A DNA stretch of 64,000 nucleotides from Camarhynchus parvulus (taxonomy: Eukaryota > Chordata > Aves > Passeriformes > Thraupidae). Under the pieces are notes generated by a model, which had not been told where the DNA came from, made no database searches, and saw nothing but the letters and a program-made list of their open reading frames with translations. Below, one piece after another: positions 51,134-62,123 of the stretch (position 1 is the stretch's first letter; each line of letters starts with the position of its first letter). Made by a program: the position numbers and the translations under genes. Location of the stretch: positions 46,967,609 through 47,031,608 of the forward strand of contig NC_044574.1 of NCBI RefSeq assembly GCF_901933205.1, read 5' to 3'.

Positions 51134-53504
51134 CTATAATTGAAACACACATTACATTTTAATGATTTTCTGTAAGCACACAGGATGCAGAAAAGAGTCA
51201 GCATTCTAACATGATTAACAGTGCAAGTTGATTTTGTTCATCAGATAGTCAGTCTCTGTGACATAGTCAGGAAGTGGCTATGTCTTACACAGACTTCACT
51301 AAAACTGCAACCCCTTTCACAGATCTGTAAGAAACTCCCACCAGAAAGCATCAAAATACCTGCTGGTATAATCTACCATCTTTCTCAGTTCACTGCAGTT
51401 TAGCAAGGAAGGAATGATTTAATGATTCCATGATGATTCAGCACTTTAAATTAGAAATACATTTTTCTTCCCAACACGGACACATTCACCTCAATGTACC
51501 TAACAAAATTCAGACGACTGTTAGACAATCCCAGTAGTTTTTATTGAGATTCTCAAGTAATTTATAGCATACACTCTCTGAGTCTGAAGTCCTTCATGAA
51601 TGATTTACAAACCAAAAAAATATTCACTAAATGCCACTCTCCAAAGATCTACCAATGACTTTATCTCTACATAAATTCTATGCACTGTTTTAAAGAAGTG
51701 ATATTCAGATAACATTTTCATGTCTGAGTAGATATTTTCTAGTCAAAAAATGCCCAACATTTTAAAAGAAAAAATTCACAATATTTATCTATAAAAAGAC
51801 CAAATTTGCACTCAGTCATGTAACCATATAAGAAGTCCAGATTACATCAAATATGCTGTATGTTGTTTTATGTTAAGAACACAGGCTAAAAATTTCTGTG
51901 GAACTTGAGGGTCGTTTAAAGCACAGTAAGTATTAAAATGCAAAAAATATAGATAAAAACAAAGCCTAAGTAGACTAAAAACACATTTCTGGCCTTGGTC
52001 TGATAACCAGTAGTACTGTTCTAATAACATTATTCAGTATCTGTCAGATTGTTCTGAAAACCTCAATGTGAAATCCTTTTGGAGAAGACTTAGAAATTTA
52101 TATATCACAGCCACTGATAGAATGGGAACCAGCTTACAATCTAGCAGCACTTTAATTAAGGAAACACACATGAAACATGGAAGAGTAACAGCGAGGAATG
52201 TTACTCAAGTTCAATTAACATGATAAACTTATTGAGGGCATCTATAACTACACATTTTAGAAAAAGACAAAGGATAATTATGGAAAAATAGAATGGTTTT
52301 AAGTGACGAAAATTCACCACATATTAAAATTCATAGTTATTCCTTTTATGTCTGAAAACAAACTAAGGATTACTGAAGTACTTTAAAAATATCATTTTAA
52401 CAGAATAAATTATTTCATGATGCATATTTCATGATTACATAGTTCTGCATGTGGGGTACAGACTTTCAAGATTTCCCTAAATTATTTTTATGGCGTGCTT
52501 TTGAAAATGTGACATTAATATCCTTGGCAAAGTATGCTTCCAGCTGCTATTACACAGATTTACGTGGATCTGGAAGTGAAATTTAGTTATAGCTGCAAAG
52601 ACACAGGTAAACATTTCTCAAGAGCAAAGTGCCGCTCAGTACAAACAACTTACTTTTTAAACATAAGGTCAGTATACTTGCAGAAGATGAGGCTGTGCAT
52701 GGATTCCTACTCAAAGTAAGTCTTATGCTATTTCTCAAACTGCCCCTTTGAGCAGGTGAGGAAGCTCAGGTCTAAACTCACTGTGCTCCTACCAGCCACT
52801 ATGCCTGGAAGAGCAGAACTATAGTCTCCTTTTGCAGCATGGAGCTTGTTCCACCCCCTTGTCTTGCCTTGGTATGACTGGACATCAGAGAAGCAATTTC
52901 TTGCTAACTCACTGCAAGTAAGAGCCCCATCAGTGTGCCTCTCCAGACAGCACCACTGGAGATCATGGGGGCAGACTCTCTTGCTCTTACTTAAACTGAT
53001 GCAAACACAAATGGAGCATTCAATTTTTATTTTTTATTCCATTTTTATTTTTTATTCCGTTTCCATTTTTATTTTCAGTATGTGGAGAGCTTGTTATCCA
53101 GGTATCACTTGGAATCTATGTAGTTTTACCATTCTGTTACCTAATTGTTTATTCCACACAGGTGTCAGAGCATCAAACCCAAGTTATGAGAAATGTGTGG
53201 ATCTCTAATTTATTCAGACAGGCTCATAATTTTCTGAGACTCACCACAGTTAGGATTAGTTGCTTGATTGCTCATCTGTGCAGCCTTTAACACACAATCA
53301 CTGCACTCTGTAACTAATCCCACTGCAGTAATCACAGATCAATAACTTCCATTAGCAGGTATTATCTGACCCTTGGAAAGGCTGCACTGTGCCACTTAAG
53401 TTCTAGGTAGGAGCTGTGGTTTTTTTATTTTTAAACTCAGGATCAGTGCACTCCAAGCAAGTTACCCAAAACAGAAACACAACAAAGGAAGTGAAACATC
53501 TCAC
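51134..53504 (-). other. Intron e2-e3
   Basis: Contains an 18-nt T-rich tandem repeat (53,023-53,075). Otherwise nothing recognised. Confidence 0.7.
53023..53075. repeat. 18-nt T-rich tandem repeat
   Basis: ATTTTTATTTTTTATTCC at 53,023-53,040 and 53,041-53,058, then a partial third copy after GTTTCC. Low complexity. Confidence 0.9.
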
Positions 53505-53532
53505 CTTCTCTCCTCTTTCTCCAGGGATCACC
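53505..53532 (-). CDS. COL25A1: COL25A1 exon e2, 28 nt, frame-disrupting
   Basis: By position this is the counterpart of human GEPGEQGEK, a 27-nt exon. Acceptor TTCCTTAG and donor GTGAGA are both good and leave 28 nt: GGTGATCCC then TGGAGAAAGAGG and GAGAAG. Reading from the phase-0 start gives G-D-P-W-R-K-R-R-E. The collagen frame (P-G-E-R-G-E-K) resumes only if one base, most simply one C of the CCC run at about 53,524-53,526, is ignored. Including all 28 nt gives a TGA at 51,120-51,122 in the next exon. Explanations are an assembly indel, a real frameshift allele, or an exon now skipped; skipping keeps the frame. Confidence 0.82.
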
Positions 53533-53804
53533 CTAAGGAAAATAATTGGAGCAAAGAAGTCATAAGTTACCAACTCAGGCAGAAATCTGAGTGTTACCTT
53601 TACTATCATTAGCTATTACTAATGTTAGTATTACTATCCTTACTAATAATTATGTCACTACTGATGACAACATCTCAGATGATACAATACAACAAGAAAA
53701 TCTCTGACAAACAATAAAAGATGTAAATTTAATAGATCTCAATGGACAATACAACTTCAATTTTTTTTTTCTTTTTAAAGCTTCAATGGTCTGCATTTGA
53801 AGAC

Positions 53805-53816
53805 CTCTCTCTCTCT
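53805..53816. repeat. Short CT microsatellite
   Basis: A run of CT dinucleotides within a pyrimidine-rich stretch. Confidence 0.7.
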
Positions 53817-54247
53817 ATTTTGTCCTAGACCCTGACAAACAGGCATATGTCTTTGAGAAGCAGCCTGCAGGCACCTAGGTGGCTCCTACATGTGGTTCTC
53901 CTTGTTTTGGGAACAAACAAAAGAAACAAAAAGTCTGGATGTGAAGGGAAAGCCTTATGATTCTGTCAACGGCTCAGAAGGTTCCTCAAGAGAGAGAAAA
54001 TGCCTTAAGTGTCTTGAACAAATTCATGACTATTCCAGAGTAAAGATCCTTCAGTGCTCTCTATACTCTCTGTAACAATCTCTGTAACAAAAAGATGGCT
54101 TATAGCCATTACTTTTTTCAAAATTAAAACGTGCTTGAGAAACTGTAAAAGCACTTTTGCACTCCAGTCTGACCCTGACAACTCATCTCTGCATTTGTGG
54201 CTCAGAGTTGCACTCTGGCTCATCTTTGCCCCTTCTGATGGCTGGCA

Positions 54248-54260
54248 GTTGCTAGGCAAC
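54248..54260. promoter_or_regulatory. RFX-type X-box palindrome
   Basis: GTTGCTAGGCAAC is two near-perfect inverted half-sites around one base, matching the RFX family X-box form. Location is intronic and function unknown. Confidence 0.35.
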
Positions 54261-55117
54261 TCAGAGACTACAGCTGTGAATACGAATGAAGCATCAACTG
54301 CCATAATTTGGCTTCTTCTCTATACAAAGTAAGAAAAGGTCATGCTCCCAAATGGTTTGTTTTCATTCCTGATGGACAAGCAGCCAGTCAGTAAATGTAA
54401 AGAGGCTGCCTTGCATGTCTGTCAGCAGCAGCATGATGCACAGAATCAGCTGAGGAGCACATGTGCACCAGGGACGCTCACTCGCAGCTGATGGGATTAG
54501 AAATTAGCATTACCCCCTCCAAGAGGCCCACAGATCCCATCATCTTGGACATGTCGAGTTTTCTTTTAAATGAAGTTATCGTCATAAGCTTTATGCTCTA
54601 TCTCACTTGTTCAATATTAAAACAGCAGAACAAACTACAGAACAATAAAGTGCAAAGAGTCACTCTGATGTAACAAATACAGATTGAGACATGCTCCTAA
54701 TGAGGCTTGTTGCTAACTTCCATAATAGCAGGATCAGCCCTCAAGACTTCACCCTGACATTTGTCAAAGAACTGACCGCAGAAGTTCTTGAAAAGAAGCC
54801 TGAAACACATTGTAAGGGGCATAAACAAAGCCTTTCTGGAAAGGTCCCCAAATTCCCAAACACTTGCAGGCATACTGCATTCAGCTGGCAGTGGATGCCT
54901 ATGAATCAGTGCCCCCGACTGGAATTATACACGCACAGCGGAAGAAAATGCTTCTTTATGGTGAGATGTGTAAAGCCTCTTACAGCACTGATCACTGGAG
55001 GCAGTAGATCATTAAAAGTCAGTCAGAATATAAACCCAAGCTGGAAAGCACAACTGTCATTTACATATGCACTCACATGCTCTGTGCTTCTGTTTTTAAT
55101 TCATTTTCAATACTGAC

Positions 55118-55171
55118 CTTGAGCCCTGCTTCTCCCTTCTCTCCTGCTATGCCAGGCAAACCAGGTTCACC
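55118..55171 (-). CDS. COL25A1: COL25A1 exon e1 (54 nt)
   Basis: First coding exon in the window in transcript order. It encodes six Gly-X-Y triplets, GEPGLPGIAGEKGEAGLK, in phase 0. Acceptor is CCTTTAG before GGT; donor is AAG followed by GTCAGT. It aligns to GEPGLPGAVGQNGIPGPK in the recalled human protein, so it is among the less conserved parts of the triple helix. The 54-nt length is the classic collagen unit. The preceding exon lies beyond the right edge, across an intron of more than 8.8 kb. Confidence 0.93.
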
Positions 55172-57901
55172 CTAAAGGCAAAGAAAAAGAAAGATGAAGT
55201 TAAGAAAGACATGATGAAATAGATGAACCTTCTCATAATGGGACAGTAATGATAAACACAGTTTTAAAAGACTCTGCAAAGATGTAGTCTACAGCTGGGC
55301 ACTAAAATTACTTATTTTGTCAGTTAGGGTGGATTAACTCTAACCCATGTAAGGTAAGAAACTATTCTTCTGAAAAAGGTGGAAACACAGATATCACACT
55401 AAACAGGAAGGAGACTTGTGACTCCTGATTCTTAAAATCTGTCCAATTAGCCTTAAAAGTACAGTCTTCCCAGCAAGACTGACAATGCTTTCCTCTTTTC
55501 TACAACTTAGAAATGCTGCAAGAAAGGCTTGTTTTAATTTATTTTGACATTTGTGTTTCTGGTCTCAGATGGAAAAGAGATAATGAAAAAAAATGAGATG
55601 GGCCTGTTTCAGAAATGGAAGAATTTGGAAAAGCAGAGAGCTTTTCAATTTTTTAAATATACTTTGCTTATCCATTTTTTATACCAGTGGTTGAAAAGTG
55701 GTTTTAAAAGATTTAAAAACTGTCAGCATTACATCAATGCTCCAAATTTTGGGTATCTTCAATGAGTAGTACATTACTCTTCTACAGTTTAAGGAGTCAT
55801 AAATGATTTTCATTAGTCAATCAGCAAATAATGCTTATTTTCAATCTTCTTTCCCATTTTCAATTTTAAAAATAAAGAAAAGAAGCCAACAAGAAAAAAA
55901 ACCAAGTCAAAGAAAAAACCCTCTAAAAATATTTTTTAGTGTTTATATCCCACATTTATGGGAAAATGACAGATATTCGTTTTAGATAAAATAATGTAAT
56001 GGTTAGACTTACTGTACAAAAACTAGAGGTTATAGCTTACTGTGTAAAAGCTTCTGCAGATGTATATCTCAGTTTCACAAGAAATACCTCTGACAACCCT
56101 CAAATAGAGAACTGCATCACGCTTCCAACATGGCAAAGCGCATTAAAATAAAAGCCAAAGAAAGATTTTTAAAAGTCTGCAGCTTGGTCCTTCTAAAAGC
56201 CCTTTGCTATTTGAGTGTAGGAAAAGTTAAATCTAATAGCTAACATAGCAATCAAATTTGGAACAGTAATTTGTATCCGTAAGTCAGTGAACAATTTTCA
56301 CACAGTGTTCAAATTTAGTACACATCATGAACCAATCCTCTACTCAAAAGTTACAGAGGCATTGAGATAAAGGCTTTTCTAAACACAACAAGACATATTT
56401 TCTATTCCTCCATTAAAGTCTCCTATTAAGAACTTATCTCTTTCTTACTTCTGCAGGCAGATTTAATCACAGATGTATTAACTCTGATTGTCCGTGAAAG
56501 CAAGTTCCATTGTATTTCTAAATTAGGTAACGGAATCATTAATTACATTTTAATTTCCTCAAGATTTGCACTGTTTCAAAAAACAAACAAAAAACCATCG
56601 AAGTTCTAGCACAACTCTAGTGAGGCATTTTCCAAGCCAGAGCAAAAAATAGGTACCTTGAAGCCCTCAGGGAATGAAATAGTCACTTGTGTCAGCCCCT
56701 TCTCAAGGCCCCTTCGTACTACAGTAGCTGTGAGGCTGATAAAGTGGCACAGGCATTTGATATATGAGTGCTCAGGATTTGAAGCTGTTGGAGATTAGGT
56801 GTGAGTGTCCTAAAGGATTGACCTAAAAGGCTCTTGAAGAAAATTGCCAGTTGACAAAACGAAGCAGAAGGGACCCATGAATATACACTTGTTTCTCCTC
56901 ATCCCCACACCCCAAACACGCTTGCTTCTGTCCCCTTCATTTTCAAACAGCTGCTGTCGGCACATGCTTTAAAGCTGATGCTTTAAATCTCTAATCAAAT
57001 GGTTGAAGTCCCAAGCTTGCACTTTCCTCCCAGGTTTACATATCAGTGCTATGGATGCAGAGGGCCACTGCTGTGACAAAAAGGAGATCGCAAAAACAGA
57101 ACAGAAAATTATTTTCTTTGGAAAAAGTGAAAACCTCAGCCTGTCACTCAGTCACAGTAAATCCCCATGCATACCAGCAATTGCATTTCTGACCTATGTG
57201 CAACTGCTATGCTCAGCACTACACTCACAGTAATGAAAGTACTAGGCAGAGATACTTGAAGTGCAGAAACTAGCTCTGGGAATGGGAAAGATTGAAGGCA
57301 AACCTAAAAGGATAACACAGAAATGACCTTGTGCCTTTATGGTTTTGAAGTGATTATCATTCTCTTGCTAATGTTCAGAAGAGCAGGGAAAATATTCTTT
57401 TCCCTATGTTAGACCTTTATTTTCTTGTCTATACAAAGAATCAGTGAAAAGAGGTGAACATGTACAGCCCATAAGATGATCTATGTCCTAGCCCTGATGA
57501 ACATTCCCAGTGCACCGCTAAACAAGCTTTGTGCCAGGGAGCCTCCCTTTGTCACTCTGCACGTCTTGCAGGCATGGCAGTCTGGCTTTATGTGCAGATA
57601 TTTTTACAATTCCAGTAAGCCTTAACATAAACCCCCAAAATAAACAAGAAAAACCAAACCACATAACAAAAATAAAAATGCTTTGCTCAAAGTAGTTATG
57701 AAGCAAAGAGCTGTTAACTTTTGCAGACGAGTAGATTCTTCCTTACTCAGATACTGTGTCATTTTAGACATGTTCATCCCAAAAAATGATTTTGATTCTT
57801 GGCATGAAAAAAAATTATAATATTTCTGTTAGGAAGTATAGTTAGTTATTTTTCTTCTGTTTAGTTCCTTTTATCTATTTATTATTAAAAACATGTGTTA
57901 A

Positions 57902-57958
57902 AACCAGAGTGCAAAATGCTGTAAGAGTAAAACTGGAGTGTAAAATGCTGTACAAGTA
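57902..57958. repeat. Tandem duplication of about 28 nt
   Basis: Two diverged copies share GAGTG(C/T)AAAATGCTGTA, starting near 57,902 and 57,930. Confidence 0.8.
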
Positions 57959-58330
57959 CACTTCAGCCCCACAGGTTGGTGTTTTGGAGATGAGCAAAAA
58001 GCACAGCTGACTTTTAAGAGGCTGAAAATGATGACCCTGTTATTCAAGGAGTGATGCATGCAAGGGAACACCGGACACTCAACAATGCCATTCAATGCAA
58101 CAGTTTAAATCAGACTGCTTTTCAACCTGATAAAATGGAAGAAGCTATAAAGCTAAATCCCCAATGTCACATGTTTTTTACATTCACCAGGCCATGGCTA
58201 ATGTCTTTCCTGACTGCTGTTGTAGTCTCTTTAATTGCATTGACAGCAAAGGTGTTAGGTTGCAGAAACTATTGTCTTGAGCACATCAGCTAGGTTTCAA
58301 ACCAAGGCAGCATATTTTTATCTTTTCTTT

Positions 58331-58482
58331 CATAGAATCACAGAATAATTGAATTTAGAAGGCACGTCTGGAGATCACCTTTGAGACCCTTACTTGGATT
58401 CTACCCAGTATGTCCATGTCTTTCTTGTAGTGAGGAGCCCACAACTGGACACAGTACTCCAAGAGTGGCCTTGACAGTGTTT
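58331..58482 (-). mobile_element. CR1 LINE fragment (3' end)
   Basis: The plus strand starts CATAGAATCACAGAAT, the reverse complement of the short ATTCTATG-type repeats ending CR1 elements. It continues through AGAAGGCACGTCTGGAGATCACC. After an apparent gap comes TTTCTTGTAGTGAGGAGCCC, then ACAACTGGACACAGTACTCC, a phrase typical of avian CR1 3' regions. The element therefore lies on the minus strand, is 5'-truncated and is diverged. Similarity fades after the GTGGCCTTGACAGTG segment. Confidence 0.8.
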
Positions 58483-61400
58483 TTTTCCCATTTAAAGAGT
58501 AAATTTTTGTATAGTACATCTAACTTTAGCTTACAGCTCACCCTTCTCCAGTCATGAACCCCTGAGAAATTATTACTCAGTAACAGAGTGATGGTAATCA
58601 TTCTAAAACTTTCTAGTGTCAATAAAACCCAGCCCATGATCCCAGTCAGAGAATTTATGAGGGCTAAACTGCAACCTCACACAAGAAAAATATGTAAGAC
58701 CCAGAGAAATTGTGTGAAGGTACCCTAAGAGCATCCCCTTGGAACTTTTCCCTAAAAGGGATGGAGAGTGGGGAAGATGCTGTAGCGAGGGGTGAAGTGT
58801 CTCGGTACTCAATTTAAATCAATTGTTACTTACCCCTTCTGCCCTTCTGCATTCTTATTCTCAGCTAAACCATACTGCAGAAGTTGTCCTATGCAATGAG
58901 CACTGTGTGGAACTACCATGATACACCAAAATAAGAAACAATTCTCTCTCCTGGCACTGAGGTGGGCTGTGATTTCCAAAGGCCACCTCAGCAATGTGCA
59001 GCTTAACTGACACCATGATGGAAAGAGCAAGAGCTCCATGGGATGCTGGGGTACCAGCAGCATCTTACCTGAACATCCTCTCTATCAAGGTTCTGCTGCA
59101 CCAAAGCAGCAACAAAACTACCAGATGCACAAATGTCATGTCCCACATTGGTAAACATGCAGATCTTGCATTAGAAATACTGTTTAGGTAACCCTTGACT
59201 TCTTTTTCATATGAAGTTATTTTTATCTTGCCTTTGTGTAACTTGAACAACCCCCTAACTCTTTCCTGTATTTGGGCAAAGAACAACTTTCAACACTCTG
59301 CTCAATAAATAGGTGTAGCAGTTTCCTCAGATACTCTTGTTGTAGGGGCAGTCTTAATGCTTACACTGAAGTGAATCTGAATTTGGTGAGTACTCAGTTG
59401 TATAGAGCATTGCTTGGGCTCTGCTGGTAATATGAGAAAGAAATCTGTCAATATGAACTCATAAAATCTACTTCATAACAGGTCTGAAAATATATTACCC
59501 ACCAGAGTCCATATTAAAGGAGTTGAGGCAGTTGAAAGCATGCTTCTCCTTACTGGAGTGCTTTCTGCCCCTGAGGCATATGCCTTCATATCCAGAATTA
59601 ATCAGCTAAAAATAATATGGCTGGAGGCCCCAGCTTTTCTTGTTTGTAACAGAAAAACAGCCCAGAGGCTGCACCTCTGAAATAGGTCTTGTTTTGGTGA
59701 GATGCAATAACTCTCTACACCAGCTGGTTGATATCCACCTCACCCTGAAAGAAAGGCTGTCAGTATTGCTATATTTTTCAGTCACTAGAATGTAATCAAT
59801 TTAAGGATAAGGAAACACAAGAGGCCCCAAACCTAATCCAGTCTAATTTTACTCTAAAATACATAGATGAGGACAGAGGGTAAAAAAGAGGTTTTTCAGA
59901 TATGTTACTATGATTTCCATTTCAAACCAGGGTGGAATTCAATTCCTTTCAACCGGCTTTTTGCACCCCTCAAAAGTAACTTAAAATTGTTTGTTTAAGG
60001 ACTGGAAATCTCTCCTGGCCCACTCACCAACTGAAATTAAGTGGAAAGTCTCTTCAACAAGACTCAGCTGGCCTGCAAACCTGTCTGAGAATTTGTGAAC
60101 TATATTTATGATGTTTCCTCCCTTTATTTGAAAAAATGTTAGTACGTGCATACCCTTCCTCATTTCACTGAACAAATTTGATATTGTCACCTTCAAAATG
60201 TGTTCCTACACAGTGCTGTACACAGTAATAAGGAAATACATGTAAATTAGAGAAACAAAAAACATGAAGAATGCAGTAAGAAATGTGCATACCCAGACTC
60301 TGAATCTACTGATATGAAGGAAAATTGTTGTGAGGTTTATCAAATTGCTATTGCAAAGCTACCAGAAGAATTTGAAATGAAGGGATCTATCCTGACTTCC
60401 CATTCTGTCTTCAATATACTCTTAGAAAAAAACCCACCAAAATATCACGTACTATGTAAGAAAAAGTGATTTAAGGAAGTTTAGAGCAAGGGGTTTATGC
60501 ACTCCAGACAAACTCTTATTTGTAACAAAGAGAGTTATTTGCACAAACTCCAGAAACTGGGTTCCTTCAGGCCAAATACCATCTTAACTTAAGGAACCTC
60601 TGCTTTTCTCTTTATGTGCTGCTGCAGTCATTGACAGCACTTATCAAATCAGCAGCACTTAACAAATACCAGAATATATATTCTATATTTGCAGAGTTTA
60701 ACTTTCCAAGAAGCCCTTTGTGGCCATTTCAACATGATTAATGTTTGGATCTGATATCCTCAGATCACTGCAACCTCCCAGCACCATGCAGAATTAATGC
60801 TTTTTTGTAATTTTCAAGTGCCTGAGGAACTTCTGCCGGGGATGGAGAAAGGGAAGTTTATCTGGCATTGCATCGTGATAGAAAGAAGCCTGTGGACTGC
60901 ACAACAGTCTGCAAAGGAAAAGGAGTCTGAAAAGGAAAGATTCCTTATTTCAGCAGGTTTTGGTCCACTCAAAACAACACCATTCTCTCCAGCTGCAGGT
61001 ACTGCTAAGCAGCTCCTTTCCAGTTACTGTTCTCCAGATAAACTTGCTGCAGTTTCTCAAATATAGGAACAAATGAAGACTGTAAATGTCCTTGCAAGAC
61101 TACCTGTAATGTTTCACTGGATTTGGCCTAACGTGTGAAGGTTTTATGGCAGTGATTTTGTCACTCTGAATACAAGAAAAATCTACTAGTTAACAGTCCT
61201 GCAAAAACATGTGGGTTGTGTAAAATCACACTTCCTCTAATATCTAGAGACTGTCTAAGACAAGTGGTTCATATGTTAAGGGATTAAAACATTGTTCTAA
61301 GTGCACTCAGAATTTATGATCTCATTCCCAGGCCTATGGTCAGACTTGTCAATCATCTCCCATAGCTCAGTATTTCAATTAAAGAAGAGGTGAAACAAAG

Positions 61401-62064
61401 AAAAAGGAAAATTACGGACGCACGTAGATGATGGAGATGACCTTACCCTGTTTTTTTCAACTGCTTGAGGACAGAGCAAAGCTAATTCACTGCAGACATT
61501 CATTGGCTGAAAAACACTTCACTGTCCAAATGAGAAAAGCATTCGCACACTTAATTTTAAGCATGTGCTTAACACTCACTGCCTTTTAAACCAAGGAAAA
61601 ATATTAATTTGGAGCTTAGTGCACTGCACATGCTGCTGTCTGACAGAGCGAGCTCACTGGCCAAAAGGCAACCAAGACAGTAAGGCTTTTGTAAAGTCCT
61701 TTGACAACGTCACTTCTAAAAAGGGGATGACTCGCATCACACATGCAAGTTGAACCCAACTATTCTGCAAGTCACCATGAATCTGAATGAGTAACGCCAG
61801 AAGTGCCAGCAGCTGGCTTACAGTACAGCCCAACTCTTAAAATCACCACTCTGGTCCTCATCAACATCTCGCGTGCTGCACTGCACTGAGAATCTGTTTT
61901 TTCATAGAAATTGGAAGAACTGACCTTTTGATAGCAAAATATTAACATGGGATTGCTAGGCTGCATTATACTTTCTAACTTTAGACAAACACTGCTCCAG
62001 TGTAAACTTCATTTCTACCACTGTTTCCAAGCTAACAGAATTTTTTAATCTATTTATTAAAGAG

Positions 62065-62123
62065 ATAGCAACATTCAACTTTCTAGTATTATGATAGCAA
62101 CATTCAATCTGCCTAGTATTATG
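62065..62123. repeat. Tandem duplication of about 29 nt
   Basis: Copies at 62,065-62,093 and 62,094-62,123 both start ATAGCAACATTCAA and end CTAGTATTATG. Confidence 0.9.

Larger units (their letters stand above)
53533..55117 (-). other. Intron e1-e2
   Basis: Contains a CT run (53,805-53,816), a palindromic RFX-type motif (54,248-54,260) and a 12-nt duplication near 54,068-54,091. No alternative acceptor is visible close upstream of e2 that would restore its frame. Confidence 0.7.
1600..55171 (-). other. COL25A1: COL25A1 (collagen XXV alpha 1) partial gene, 26 coding exons
   Basis: Seen: 26 minus-strand exons totalling 1,348 nt, all with AG acceptors and GT donors and all in phase 0. Nearly all start with a Gly codon and encode Gly-X-Y repeats. 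The order and wording of the peptides (GPPGQKGDQGATEIIDYNGN, RIATLTVT, GEPGFIGPQGEPGLPGLPGTK in part, VKGEKGEPGQPGLDGLDAPC) match human COL25A1 as recalled. Known: collagen XXV is a type II transmembrane, neuron- and muscle-associated collagen, shed by furin; it is needed for motor innervation of muscle, and its ectodomain (CLAC) is found in amyloid plaques. Missing: the membrane anchor and first repeats (beyond 64,000) and the last residues plus 3' UTR (before 1). COL13A1 and COL23A1 are the nearest alternatives, but the spacer sequence excludes them. Confidence 0.96.

Noticed and set aside
56656..56710. Minus-strand frame GLTQVTISFPEGFK before GTACC
   Set aside because: No collagen content, no convincing acceptor, and no counterpart in the protein.
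57518..57706. Minus-strand SDKGRLPGTKLV resembling a collagen exon
   Set aside because: Only two glycines fall in register, there is no GT donor after CACAAAG, and it does not match any expected COL25A1 peptide.
58830..59063. Minus-strand AEGQKG before GTAAGT, resembling the end of an upstream exon
   Set aside because: The donor-like GTAAGT is present, but there is no Gly-X-Y run upstream and the expected human GMNGQK context is absent.
59720..59760. Minus-strand CTTTCTTTCAG followed by GGTGAGGTG, acceptor-like
   Set aside because: The frame after it ends in TAG after eight codons and is not collagenous.
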